A stretch of DNA of 64,000 bases, from assembly GCF_900220965.1 (NCBI RefSeq), contig NZ_OBQC01000016.1:1-64000 (forward strand), written 5' to 3'. Shown here one piece after another: positions 1-7,810 of the stretch. Below the pieces are notes generated by a model that saw only the letters and a program-made list of their open reading frames with translations, ran no database searches and was not told the origin of the DNA. Every line of letters begins with the position of its first letter. Positions within the stretch are counted from its first letter, which is position 1. Made by a program: the position numbers and the translations under genes. The stretch comes from Ureibacillus acetophenoni (GTDB lineage Bacteria; Bacillota; Bacilli; Bacillales_A; Planococcaceae).

Positions 1-190
1 TAAATTGTATTATCCGGTATTAGCCCCGGTTTCCCGGAGTTATCCCAAACTATAGGGCAGGTTGCCCACGTGTTACTCACCCGTCCGCCGCTAACCTTTC
101 AAAAGCAAGCTTTTAAAAGATTCGCTCGACTTGCATGTATTAGGCACGCCGCCAGCGTTCGTCCTGAGCCAGGATCAAACTCTCCATAAA
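1..190 (-). rRNA. 16S ribosomal RNA, 5' portion (continues beyond the window)
   Basis: Read on the minus strand, the sequence begins with the universal bacterial 16S start (GAGAGTTTGATCCTGGCTCA), then GACGAACGCTGGCGGCG and, further in, the segments around GCGGACGGGTGAGTAACACG and GGGATAACTCCGGGAAACCG. Only about the first 190 nucleotides are present, so the gene runs off the left edge. The V1 loop (AGCTTGCTTTT) and general sequence fit Bacillales. The exact 5' end is placed by comparison with the known mature 16S start and is good to a few bases. Confidence 0.97.
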
Positions 191-347
191 ATGGTGAATT
201 TGAGTTAAGCTCAAAATTCAAACTGGCATCAAAATTGATGTCCAAAATTTTGTTTCTACTATATAGTAGAAACGTTTAATTCATTAACGTTTTGTTGTTC
301 AGTTTTCAAGGTTCATGTCTTTCGTCGCTAACTTAGCGACTTTTAAT

Positions 348-376
348 ATTATATTATATCTTATTAGCTGTGTCAA
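348..376 (-). promoter_or_regulatory. rrn promoter P2 (sigma-A)
   Basis: On the minus strand a perfect -35 TTGACA (371-376) is followed after 17 bp by a perfect -10 TATAAT (348-353). It lies about 160 bp before the 16S 5' end, the usual place for the downstream of two tandem rRNA promoters. Confidence 0.85.
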
Positions 377-413
377 ATGTTTTTTTGAGAAACTAATAAA
401 GACAACACAATCT

Positions 414-443
414 AATTTAACATAATGTTTTTTCTTTTGTCAA
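414..443 (-). promoter_or_regulatory. rrn promoter P1 (sigma-A)
   Basis: On the minus strand TTGACA (438-443), an 18-bp spacer and TAAATT (414-419). It is the upstream member of a tandem pair, as is usual for Bacillus-type rRNA operons. The -10 is weaker than that of P2. Confidence 0.65.
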
Positions 444-640
444 TCTCTTTTGTTACTAACATGCTGTTCGCATCAGCAACATTGACTACTATACTACCCT
501 ATCAATACAATTGCAAGGGTAAGATGAAAAGTAAATTAATTCTGACTACTTATGAGGACCTATAATAAGGTTATATGATACTAATAAATAATAGTAGAAA
601 TTAATAATTTTATAAAAACGTTATTCATTAATATATTTAA

Positions 641-687
641 AAGAAGTGTAGATAAAGTCATTAGTTTGCCTTCATCTACACTTCTTA
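641..687 (-). terminator. Intrinsic terminator of pbuG
   Basis: A long hairpin with arms AAGAAGTGTAGAT and ATCTACACTTCTT is followed on the minus strand by TTTTAAA. It lies about 40 bp beyond the pbuG stop and separates pbuG from the rRNA promoters. Confidence 0.8.
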
Positions 688-723
688 ACTATCTCATACT
701 ATACAATTTTAAGTTGTTCTATA

Positions 724-2034
724 TTACAAGAAAATAAAGTAACAAAGGAAGATTACGAATAGACCGTACATTATAGGGTGAATTTCTTTAGCTCTTCCTG
801 CTACGATCATTGTTATTGGATAGAAGATAAATCCGATTGCTATACCAGTTGCAATAGAATAACTTAATGGCATAAAAATTAATACTAAGAACGCCGGAAT
901 TGCAATTTCAATTTTATCCCACTCGATATTTTTCAACGATGATACCATTAACGCACCCACGATGATTAATGCCGGTGCTGTAACGGCACTTGTAACTACA
1001 GCTAATACTGGTGAGAAGAATAAAGCAAGTAAAAATAAAACTCCCGTTACTACAGAGGCAAAACCTGTTCTAGCACCTGCAGCAACCCCTGCTGTCGATT
1101 CTACATATGAAGTAGTTGTTGACGTACCAAAGACTGCACCTGTTACAGTTGCTAATGAATCGGCAAGTAAAGCTTTTCCTGCTCTTGGTAACTTATTATC
1201 TTTTACTAATCCTGCTTGGCCTGCAACCGCCATTAATGTACCTGCAGTATCAAAGAAGTCTACGAATAAGAAAGTTAACACAACAACTAAGAAATCAAGA
1301 TTTAATACAGTTTCTTGGAAAATCTTTAATGAATCAAAAGCATCAAAAGCTGCACCAAATGCCGGACTCATATCCGGTATTGGAGAAACGATTGCTTGAG
1401 GCAGGCTTACTAACCCAAAAATCATACCTACTACAGCAGTGACAACCATTCCATAGAAAATACCACCACTAATTTTTTTAGCCATTAAAATCGCTGTAAC
1501 AAATACTCCAAATATAGCTAATAACGTTGCGCCACTAGTAACATTACCTAACCCCGTTAATGTTGCACCATCTACGATAATTCCTGCACCTTGAAGTCCA
1601 ACATAAGCGATAAATAAACCAATCCCTGCACCTACAACATATTTTAATTGTGCTGGAATTGCATTAATGATTGTTTCTCGAATTCCTGTTAAAGATAAGA
1701 TAATAAAAATGATCCCTGAGAATAGTACACCTGTTAACGCTGTTTGCCACGACATTCCCATTCCTAATACAACTGAAAAGGCAAAGAATGCATTTAGACC
1801 CATACCCGGTGCCAAAGCAATTGGATATCTAGCGATAATTCCCATAAATAAACTACCAACAGCAGCAGCTAATGCAGTAGCAACAAACACCGCATTATAA
1901 TCCATACCAGCTTCAGAAAGCATTCCTGGATTGACCGCTAAGATATACGCCATTGATAGGAATGTAGTTAACCCACCTAAAAACTCACGACGATAATTTG
2001 TTCCAAGTTCTTCGAATTGGAAATACTTTTTCAT
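724..2034 (-). CDS. pbuG: NCS2-family guanine/hypoxanthine permease
   Basis: A 436-residue integral membrane protein of the nucleobase:cation symporter-2 (AzgA/PbuG) branch that imports guanine and hypoxanthine. The N-terminal block with FLGGLTTFLSMAYILAVNP and the conserved TSTTTSYVESTAGVAAGARTG segment (residues about 305-325) are typical of this branch. There are about 12 hydrophobic segments. The start ATG follows GGAGG with good spacing. A guanine riboswitch at 2171-2236 controls it. In B. subtilis pbuG directly follows guaA; here the two are separated only by the integrated element, so the pair is the ancestral neighbourhood. PbuO-type specificity cannot be excluded by eye. Confidence 0.93.
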   Translation of the reverse strand: MKKYFQFEELGTNYRREFLGGLTTFLSMAYILAVNPGMLSEAGMDYNAVFVATALAAAVGSLFMGIIARYPIALAPGMGLNAFFAFSVVLGMGMSWQTALTGVLFSGIIFIILSLTGIRETIINAIPAQLKYVVGAGIGLFIAYVGLQGAGIIVDGATLTGLGNVTSGATLLAIFGVFVTAILMAKKISGGIFYGMVVTAVVGMIFGLVSLPQAIVSPIPDMSPAFGAAFDAFDSLKIFQETVLNLDFLVVVLTFLFVDFFDTAGTLMAVAGQAGLVKDNKLPRAGKALLADSLATVTGAVFGTSTTTSYVESTAGVAAGARTGFASVVTGVLFLLALFFSPVLAVVTSAVTAPALIIVGALMVSSLKNIEWDKIEIAIPAFLVLIFMPLSYSIATGIAIGFIFYPITMIVAGRAKEIHPIMYGLFVIFLCYFIFL

Positions 2035-2062
2035 TGTTATCCTCCGTTTGTCGTCCCAATGT

Positions 2063-2103
2063 CAAAAATAAAAGACATACAACCTAATTGAAAGTCGCAT
2101 GCC
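2063..2103 (-). terminator. Riboswitch-controlled terminator upstream of pbuG
   Basis: On the minus strand GGCATGCGAC pairs (with G-U pairs) with GTTGTATGTC and is followed by TTTTATTTTT. It lies between the guanine aptamer and the pbuG ribosome binding site, as in transcription-terminating purine riboswitches (OFF with guanine). Confidence 0.75.
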
Positions 2104-2170
2104 TACATTACCTCTACTGACTCTAGATAGAAAAATAAATAAAATGAATAATTGCATCTAGAATTAATAG

Positions 2171-2236
2171 TCGTAGTCAAACTATTTAAGGTAGTTTGGT
2201 AGAAACTTTCGAGCCTTATTCTCGACATTATACGAC
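2171..2236 (-). promoter_or_regulatory. Guanine (purine) riboswitch aptamer upstream of pbuG
   Basis: On the minus strand the purine aptamer core is complete: P1 strand TCGTATAAT, P2 arms around the GGCTCG segment, the invariant GTTTCTACC joining segment, the ACCTTAAA loop and the closing P1 strand. The nucleotide before the closing helix is C (GACTACGA), the base that pairs with guanine; adenine riboswitches have U there. It is expected to repress pbuG when guanine is abundant. Confidence 0.93.
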
Positions 2237-2444
2237 GAAATATTTAATTTACGTTTAGTAATATATCATCATACTTTTCAATTTTCAATCCTATTTACGA
2301 ACATTTTATAAAAAAATATAAATATAGTTCGTTAAAAGTTGTGAAATTTCAAATTTATGTCTCTTAATTTATAAAAGGGGCGTTAATTTTAAATTAACTT
2401 TATTATGCGCAAAGTCATTTTTTCTACTCTCTCTCATAAAAAGC

Positions 2445-2495
2445 AAAAAACCTCCGACCACTCCATATTTGAAGTAATCAAGAGGTTCACAAATT
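2445..2495 (-). terminator. Ancestral guaA terminator, now stranded beyond attL
   Basis: On the minus strand AACCTC and GAGGTT enclose a structured loop and are followed by TTTTTTG. It lies directly after the displaced copy of the guaA 3' end, so it is probably the original guaA terminator, cut off when the element inserted. Confidence 0.6.
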
Positions 2496-2509
2496 CCAGT
2501 TATTATATT

Positions 2510-2591
2510 ATTCCCATTCAATCGTTGCTGGTGGCTTAGAAGTAATATCATACACTACGCGGTTAATGTGTTTTACTTCATTTACGAGACG
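2510..2591 (-). repeat. Attachment site copy attL: 82-bp duplicate of the guaA 3' end
   Basis: These 82 bases are identical to 8907-8988, the last codons of guaA. On the minus strand the copy still reads the C-terminal codons ending IEWE, but has a TAA stop where the intact gene has TGA. The match stops at 2591/2592 and 2509/2510. Together with the integrase at 7811-8755 this marks one end of an element inserted into the 3' end of guaA. Confidence 0.92.
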
Positions 2592-2660
2592 TTGATATAT
2601 CAATGTTTCTACAACTTAACAATATTTTCCGGTTAAATTTACAATCTATTATTAACGCTA

Positions 2661-2680
2661 TTTTTGTAACTCAATCGTAG
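2661..2680. repeat. Direct repeat inside the left end of the element
   Basis: TTTTTGTAACTCAATCGTAG matches 18 of 20 bases with the copy at 8805-8824 just inside the other end. Each copy lies 70-85 bp from its att repeat, as expected for integrase arm-type sites. Its TCAATCGT core also matches the guaA end. Confidence 0.5.
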
Positions 2681-2744
2681 CACGTGAAAAGGTAATTTGG
2701 CAACGATTCCACTTAGATATAGACTAGTTAATAGTAAATTCAGA

Positions 2745-2770
2745 CAAAAAAAGAAGGCACAATGCCCTCA
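2745..2770 (-). terminator. Terminator overlapping the stop of the SHOCT gene
   Basis: On the minus strand GAGGGCA, TTG, TGCCTTC, then seven T. It is placed at the end of the 2768-3646 gene and at the left edge of the element. Confidence 0.75.
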
Positions 2771-3646
2771 TCTATTAAGTACCTTTTGCTTTTGTTGTTG
2801 AAATTCTTCGTCTGTTAGTATTCCACTATTTCTTAAATCTGCTAGTTTCTTTAACTCATCAGCAGTAGAAATATTAACATTATTACTTATTACTTTTTCT
2901 TCTGATTCTTTCGAATCAATCGAATCACTTTGTTTAATTAATATACTCAGTAAACTATGCCAGTGATTAATTGAATTAATTGCATTTACATAATTTGAAC
3001 TTTCTTTTTTTATTGGTAATGCCTTTCCATTAATATCTACCTTATCAGCTTTTAAAAAATTAATTATTTTAATAGGATTTTTTGTATTGTTTACAATGAC
3101 CTTTAAATCAATTTTATTTATTTCTTGTTCAGATGTTTTCTTTCCACTCAATCCACCAATAACTGCTCCAGTACCACCAGCTAAAACTCCACCTATAATT
3201 GCACCACCTAATTGAGACGAACGAGATGTACTGGTAATAGTTTTACCATCTTCTATTATTTCTGATTCAAGAATATCTTTATAGTCATAGATTTCAGTTG
3301 TGTTATTTTTTGCAAAGAGAAAACAAACTTTCTTTCGCTCTTCATCTAATAATATAGTAGATTCTAAGTCATATGATTGATATTTTTGGGAAACTGTAAA
3401 ATCCTTTTGTAAGTTTTGCATTGTATCTAATGTATTTTTTTTATTATTAATCTCATTTGTTTTATTTTGAGTTTCAATTTTCCCTAAATAGATACCACCC
3501 CAAATTAATCCCACTGTCACTATAATCCCAAGAATAGGCGAAACAGTAAACAACCACATAATAATAAAAAGCATAAACAATGCTAATATAAAAGCTAAGC
3601 ATCCCACAATATTTCTCCACCTATCTACTTTATTTAATAGGGACAT
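2768..3646 (-). CDS. SHOCT-domain membrane protein of unknown function (element cargo)
   Basis: A 292-residue protein. Two hydrophobic segments near the N terminus (about residues 15-33 and 36-53) are followed by a cytosolic region, a glycine-zipper stretch (GGAIIGGVLAGGTGAVIGG, about 147-165) and a C-terminal SHOCT domain (from about 262: ADELKKLADLRNSGILTDEE, then FQQQKQKVL). SHOCT domains are short helical modules often found at the ends of phage and plasmid proteins. The gene is the last of the element before attL and has its own terminator. A superinfection or envelope role is possible but nothing here proves it. Confidence 0.75.
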   Translation of the reverse strand: MSLLNKVDRWRNIVGCLAFILALFMLFIIMWLFTVSPILGIIVTVGLIWGGIYLGKIETQNKTNEINNKKNTLDTMQNLQKDFTVSQKYQSYDLESTILLDEERKKVCFLFAKNNTTEIYDYKDILESEIIEDGKTITSTSRSSQLGGAIIGGVLAGGTGAVIGGLSGKKTSEQEINKIDLKVIVNNTKNPIKIINFLKADKVDINGKALPIKKESSNYVNAINSINHWHSLLSILIKQSDSIDSKESEEKVISNNVNISTADELKKLADLRNSGILTDEEFQQQKQKVLNR

Positions 3647-3805
3647 TTTACCATTAAACGTTTTACCTTAAAAGGCAAATATTACCCTTATCTATTAATA
3701 ATCAATTCAAATTTTTTCAGTACCTTGAAGGTCGATCTGGTTCATTAATAAAAATTTTTTTTTAATCAGTAGAATGCCTAGACATCTATAATATTTAATT
3801 TAATA

Positions 3806-3837
3806 AAAAAAACACCTCAAATATTATGAGATGTTAA
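3806..3837 (-). terminator. Terminator of the serine recombinase gene
   Basis: On the minus strand AACATCTCA, TAATATT, TGAGGTGTT, then a run of seven or more T. Confidence 0.8.
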
Positions 3838-3844
3838 CTAATGA

Positions 3845-4477
3845 TTAGTTTAACGTATTTTCGTATTCCTTCACAATCTTATAAAAACTATTCTTTTTTA
3901 ATTCTAGTAACTCAGCGAATTCGACACCTGTAATTTTCTTAGCTTTCCATTCTTTATAATTATTTTCTAATACTTGTCGTTGGTATTTAGTAATTGTATT
4001 TAAGTTTAATTGTGGTCTACCTAAATGCTTACCTAAATTCTTTGCTGACTCAATTCCCTCTCTTTGACGTTGCCTAATTTTTGTACGTTCTTCTTCTGCT
4101 TGCCAACTAATAACTTCAAAAACAATGTTACTAATCATAGAATGTAATCCTTCTATAGCTTCACCCTTTGAGTAGTCAATGTTAAGCGCAGGCATATCCA
4201 GTACACGAACATTAATTTTATTGTCTTTAAAATATTGCCACTCTGTTTTAATATCGTTCTGATTTCTTCCAAGTCTGTCTAGTGACTTAATTACAAGTGT
4301 ATCCCCACTTTCAAGCGATTTTTTCATATATTGATAACCTATTCTATCCATGTCTTTTCCACTTGTTTTATCTTCATATATATATTTATCTTCAATACCA
4401 AATTTCTTCATTTCATCTAATTGACGTTGTAGGTTTTGGTCTTTAGTTGATACTCGAATGTAAGCGACTGTTTTCAT
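3845..4477 (-). CDS. Serine recombinase of the resolvase/invertase family
   Basis: A 210-residue small serine recombinase. The N-terminal catalytic domain begins MKTVAYIRVST with the nucleophile Ser10, and the conserved DRLGRN motif lies near residue 70. A helical linker and a C-terminal Hin-type helix-turn-helix follow (EFAELLELKKNSFYKIVKEY). Length and layout fit resolvases/invertases rather than large serine integrases, so it more likely resolves multimers or inverts a segment than integrates the element. A 13-bp dyad at 4531-4637 directly upstream is a candidate recombination (res) and operator site. Confidence 0.9.
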   Translation of the reverse strand: MKTVAYIRVSTKDQNLQRQLDEMKKFGIEDKYIYEDKTSGKDMDRIGYQYMKKSLESGDTLVIKSLDRLGRNQNDIKTEWQYFKDNKINVRVLDMPALNIDYSKGEAIEGLHSMISNIVFEVISWQAEEERTKIRQRQREGIESAKNLGKHLGRPQLNLNTITKYQRQVLENNYKEWKAKKITGVEFAELLELKKNSFYKIVKEYENTLN

Positions 4478-4530
4478 CTCGTTTCTATCCCTCCATTTTC
4501 CCTCTCTTACATATATTGTATCATTAAAGT

Positions 4531-4637
4531 TTGTAAAGGTATAGTGGATATTATAAACGTTTATTAATTATTTCCATCACATTTACAAACGTAAATTAGC
4601 CCGATTTATCGTAGCTTATAATCGTATACCTTTACAA
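4531..4637. promoter_or_regulatory. Candidate res site/operator of the serine recombinase
   Basis: The perfect 13-bp arms TTGTAAAGGTATA (4531-4543) and TATACCTTTACAA (4625-4637) enclose 81 bp with further AACGTTTAT- and AAACGTAAAT-like half sites. The stretch lies immediately upstream of the recombinase gene, where resolvases usually have their res site and autoregulate. Confidence 0.5.
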
Positions 4638-4685
4638 TCACAATTATTTTTAAAAATAATTAGAGTACTTTACGTTTTCAATAAA

Positions 4686-4717
4686 AAAGAGAATCTAAAT
4701 CAAATAGATTCTCTTTT
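4686..4717 (-). terminator. Terminator of the element lipoprotein gene
   Basis: On the minus strand AAGAGAATCTA pairs with TAGATTCTCTT across a short loop, followed by TTTTTTATTG. Confidence 0.85.
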
Positions 4718-4726
4718 CCTTATAAA

Positions 4727-5536
4727 TCACTTTTCGGATTCTTTAGCATATACAGTTCCAACATTTACAAATTCATCAATAGCTGTATTATAATACTCCA
4801 TTCCATTAAAAAATGGATTCACATTATCTTCTTCATATGATTGCTTAAAGTAAGAATAAGCATAAACCATTTTTGCAGTGCCATTCACTAAAGTTTGATA
4901 CGTTTCTTTGTATCTTACTAATTCAGTGTAGTCTTGCATATTTTTAAAATAACTAAAATACTCATCTAAATTATTTATTACGATTAATAAATCCTCTCTG
5001 CCATACGTATTATCTTCATTTAGCATCCCATTTACAATCGGACTTATTGATTGTTGTACATTATTCATAATCGTATTCAAGTTTTCAATATCCTTTGCAA
5101 AGTCACTTTCTAATTTTTCTTGTTTCGAGATTTCAGTGTCATCTTTATCCTCTGATTTTTCACCAAATTTTACAGTATGAGTTAAGATACTTGTAGTCAA
5201 ATCTTTATTACTAATATCCATATCATTAATATTATTTAGGTAACTCAAAAATAACATATCACTACCGTTATTTGGTTTTATTTTCTTATATCTTGTTTCT
5301 ATCTCTTCAATAATTCCTTCTGATAAATTTTCATCCAACAATATTTTTTCATCTTTTGTTAGCCCATTGACCGCTTCATTATATTTAATATTGGCTACTG
5401 AAAAATCATTTTCTACAATTGCTTCTAGTATTTCTTTTGAGTCATTTGAAATTTTTTGTGTATTATCTCCACAACCACCTAATAAAAACAGACTAATAAG
5501 TGCTATCAAAATTAGTTTATTTTTTTCTTTTAGCAT
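4727..5536 (-). CDS. Predicted lipoprotein of unknown function (element cargo)
   Basis: A lipoprotein of about 269 residues. The signal peptide (KEKNKLILIALISLFLLGGC) ends in an LGGC lipobox, so the mature protein should be lipid-anchored at the outer face of the membrane. The rest is acidic, helical and rich in Asn/Asp, without a motif I recognise. I place the start at ATG 5536, seven bases after an AGAGG ribosome binding site, rather than at the GTG two codons upstream. It is flanked by its own terminator and a long gap, so it is probably a separate cargo unit. Lipoproteins on phages and islands can block superinfection; that is only a possibility here. Confidence 0.8.
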   Translation of the reverse strand: MLKEKNKLILIALISLFLLGGCGDNTQKISNDSKEILEAIVENDFSVANIKYNEAVNGLTKDEKILLDENLSEGIIEEIETRYKKIKPNNGSDMLFLSYLNNINDMDISNKDLTTSILTHTVKFGEKSEDKDDTEISKQEKLESDFAKDIENLNTIMNNVQQSISPIVNGMLNEDNTYGREDLLIVINNLDEYFSYFKNMQDYTELVRYKETYQTLVNGTAKMVYAYSYFKQSYEEDNVNPFFNGMEYYNTAIDEFVNVGTVYAKESEK

Positions 5537-6041
5537 ATACACACCTCTAATATATTAAAATTAATACAACTTTACCATATTTTGGGGTAACTAGCGATTA
5601 TTACTTGTTTGAATATGATAAGTTTCAATAGATGACATTCCACTTCGAAAAATTGCTTCCTCACGGTAAATTACTACTACAGATTACGTGGATAGTAGTG
5701 CTACTCTCATTATTCACATTTCATCTAACTAAATCGGTTACTAATAGCCCCATCATAACGTGCAATTCACACGTAAAAACACCTATATAGACATAATTTC
5801 CCCAGATCATTCACGCAATAAATACTTAACATATTATGAATGCTTAACAGATAATTTTAGGTAAAATAAATAAATTTCTTAATAAAACTCCAATTTTATC
5901 AATAAAAGCCCTCACAATGATAGTAAGGGCTTAATGATTCGTGTTTGAAATTCTCGATTTGCATTATGTTTCGATACGGCTATCTTTTATGTTATATAAA
6001 CTTATTGCTAATCCAAAATTTCATATGTATTCTCTGATATA
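5537..6041. other. Intergenic gap inside the element, no gene seen
   Basis: About 500 bp of AT-rich sequence with stops in all frames. It holds the terminator of the helicase-like gene (5908-5934) and presumably the promoter of the lipoprotein gene. Nothing else is recognised. Confidence 0.6.
5908..5934 (-). terminator. Terminator downstream of the helicase-like gene
   Basis: On the minus strand AAGCCCT, a 13-nt loop, AGGGCTT, then TTATTG. It lies about 110 bp after the stop at 6042. Confidence 0.7.
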
Positions 6042-7283
6042 TTACTTCTTAAAAATAACTTCTTCATTGTTTAGCCATTGTTCCAATAAAGTTCTCATTC
6101 TCAAGCTAGGAATGTAAATATTAATGGCTTCAGGCTCTTGTTTTCTTATTGCACTTCTCCAAATCCATTGTAGCAAATTACTTAAAGCTAATAAATCTTC
6201 ATTTACTTTAACACCAGCATCTTCGAAAAATTGTTTTTCAAAAGGTTGCATATATAAATTATAAACAAATGCTAAATTATGTGTATCTTGATAATCGTTT
6301 GTGGCTCTTGTAGTCCATGAAATAAATCCTTTAGTGTATCCTTTACCCTTGAGTTTACCAGCAAAAGCTTTCTTTGTTGTCCAGAGATTATCTATAGATT
6401 TACCGCAAGTTCTAAAATAATTATAAAGATTCTTCTTTAATTGAATTATCATTTCATCACTTGCACACATTAGCCATGTTGCAGATAATTCGTGCCCTTT
6501 TACTTTTCCACCAGATACATAATTACTATTCATTTTTCCATCATAAATATTTATTAAGTATTTATATTTTCTTCTACCTTCTAAGTAAGGGTTATAGTTA
6601 ACTAAGCAGTATACATCTCCAAATTTTTCAACACTCTTGTATTTATAATCAATATTAAATAAATCATAATAGTATCTTTGTATTTGCCCATCAAATAAAT
6701 ATGTAAGTATGTATGTTTCTTCGAATAAATCGAATGTTTTTGCAGGAAATGTCCAAAACATCATTATATCCCTGTGTAAATAAATATTTCCTTGTTGTGC
6801 ATGGTATTTGATATTCGCATATCGACCATCGAAGACCCCACTATAACCTTCATCCAGCCAAATTACTTTTCTATCTTTTACTTCAATTTTGTTAGCTTTC
6901 TTTAGTAATTCAATGTCTTGCCTCGTTACCTTTTCCACCTTTTCAATAACATTTGCAACTTCGTCTAAAATTAATATGTATCCTGCATCCCTTATCAGTT
7001 CCATAACTTCCTCATCAAACTTACTAAATAATGCGTGTGTCGTTACTATACTTTCACCACTTGCAAGTAATTCTTTAAAATGTTTTAGCTTTGTTCCTTT
7101 ACCAAGCTTAGCATCTGGTTCAACCAAAAATGGACAACCTACTAAAATGTTATTTTGTATTTCATTTAAATAAGGAGAAACATATAAAAATCTTTTATTT
7201 TTTTGATGGCGGTTCATGTACTCCTTCGCCCATGATGTTTTACCACTACCCATAATTGAATCAATAACAGTTACTTTTGCCAA
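6042..7283 (-). CDS. P-loop helicase-like protein (element replication or maintenance)
   Basis: A 413-residue NTPase. Walker A is at the very N terminus (DSIMGSGKTSWAKEYM), motif Ia-like YVSPYLNEI follows, and Walker B is LILDEVAN near residue 108. Near the C terminus TTRATNDYQDTHNLAFVY and LQWIWRSAIR resemble superfamily 2 motifs V and VI. This layout is seen in phage and plasmid helicase/origin-binding proteins. The start is a TTG seven bases after AAGGAAG. The 527-bp region upstream holds nested dyads and a short terminated transcript, which would suit a replication control region. DNA replication or segregation of the excised element is the best guess; a defence ATPase is not excluded. 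Confidence 0.7.
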   Translation of the reverse strand: MAKVTVIDSIMGSGKTSWAKEYMNRHQKNKRFLYVSPYLNEIQNNILVGCPFLVEPDAKLGKGTKLKHFKELLASGESIVTTHALFSKFDEEVMELIRDAGYILILDEVANVIEKVEKVTRQDIELLKKANKIEVKDRKVIWLDEGYSGVFDGRYANIKYHAQQGNIYLHRDIMMFWTFPAKTFDLFEETYILTYLFDGQIQRYYYDLFNIDYKYKSVEKFGDVYCLVNYNPYLEGRRKYKYLINIYDGKMNSNYVSGGKVKGHELSATWLMCASDEMIIQLKKNLYNYFRTCGKSIDNLWTTKKAFAGKLKGKGYTKGFISWTTRATNDYQDTHNLAFVYNLYMQPFEKQFFEDAGVKVNEDLLALSNLLQWIWRSAIRKQEPEAINIYIPSLRMRTLLEQWLNNEEVIFKK

Positions 7284-7473
7284 ATTTAATCTTCCTTTTC
7301 ATTTCATATTTTTTTATTTCTAGCACCTTTAACACAACTCTAGTTTTACTTACTCCATTTTCTGAGTGTGAAAAGTGCAAAAAACAATTACAAACCCTTT
7401 CATACCAACGATTTTAGGCTTTACCCCTTAAAAAAGATTTTATAAAAGTGCATCATAAAATCCCTTTAACTAT

Positions 7474-7534
7474 GTACTTTTTATCACCATCCTTTGGAAA
7501 ACTATCGTTTTCCAAAGCCTAGCCGAAAAAGTAC
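7474..7534. repeat. Nested inverted repeats (cruciform-like structure)
   Basis: The outer arms GTACTTTTT (7474-7482) and AAAAAGTAC (7526-7534) enclose the inner arms CTTTGGAAAAC (7492-7502) and GTTTTCCAAAG (7507-7517) with a 4-base loop. A mutually exclusive stem AGCCG/CGGCT (7521-7525/7540-7544) overlaps the outer arm. This resembles single- or double-strand origins of small replicons, or a switchable RNA leader. Confidence 0.6.
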
Positions 7535-7604
7535 CAAAACGGCTCGATTAACACTAGATTCCTATTTCACCTCTTTACAATCAATTTCATGAGAAAAATA
7601 AAAA

Positions 7605-7707
7605 ACACAAAATAACCTCGTTAATTTAGAGGTTCATTTGTGTTTAGGTTGCTTTATTCTAATGTTTAATTTTATTATTAGTGTTTTGGTCACCTTCATG
7701 TGACTAT
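7605..7707 (-). ncRNA. Predicted short transcript of about 100 nt (sRNA or attenuated leader)
   Basis: A consensus promoter at 7714-7742 points left and a strong bidirectional-looking terminator ends about 100 bp later. The transcript would hold a small hairpin (GTCAC/GTGAC, 7689-7705) and the terminator stem, with no start codon plus ribosome binding site. It could be a free small RNA or the terminated form of the helicase-like gene's leader. Prediction from signals only. Confidence 0.45.
7608..7654 (-). terminator. Strong terminator within the element control region
   Basis: On the minus strand AACACAAA-TGAACCTC pairs with GAGGTTA-TTTTGTGTT and is followed by TTTTATTTTT. It would end both integrase mRNA and the short transcript. 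Confidence 0.8.
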
Positions 7708-7713
7708 GCTTAT

Positions 7714-7742
7714 AGTATATCATAAATTCTTGTATATATCAA
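7714..7742 (-). promoter_or_regulatory. Sigma-A promoter in the element control region
   Basis: On the minus strand TTGATA (7737-7742), a 17-bp spacer and TATACT (7714-7719). A perfect 10-bp palindrome ATCGTACGAT (7749-7758) lies just upstream of the -35 and could bind a regulator. Confidence 0.65.
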
Positions 7743-7810
7743 AAAAACATCGTACGATACTATTGCTTTTTTATAAAATATATGTTATTAAACAACATTT
7801 TATTGTAATG

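Larger units (their letters stand above)
191..723 (-). other. rRNA operon leader and promoter region
   Basis: No protein gene is visible. Reading on the minus strand from pbuG, the stretch holds the pbuG terminator (641-687), two tandem sigma-A promoters (listed separately), a long leader with a perfect 22-bp palindrome at 252-273 and, next to the 16S start, AT-rich sequence that probably forms the 5' half of the 16S processing stalk. The segment TTGAAAACTGAAC near 298-315 is typical of Bacillales rRNA leaders and spacers. Confidence 0.75.
7284..7810. other. Non-coding control region between helicase-like gene and integrase
   Basis: No convincing gene. It contains a consensus promoter (7714-7742), a strong terminator about 100 bp downstream (7608-7654), a short palindrome (7749-7758), a nested pair of dyads (7474-7534) and an alternative overlapping stem (7521-7544). 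The density of structure suggests an origin or an RNA control locus. Confidence 0.6.

Noticed and set aside
2768-7283. Known antiphage or toxin-antitoxin system within the element
   Set aside because: No gene pair there shows recognisable toxin, antitoxin, nuclease, reverse transcriptase or TIR motifs. The idea stays a hypothesis for the two membrane proteins only.
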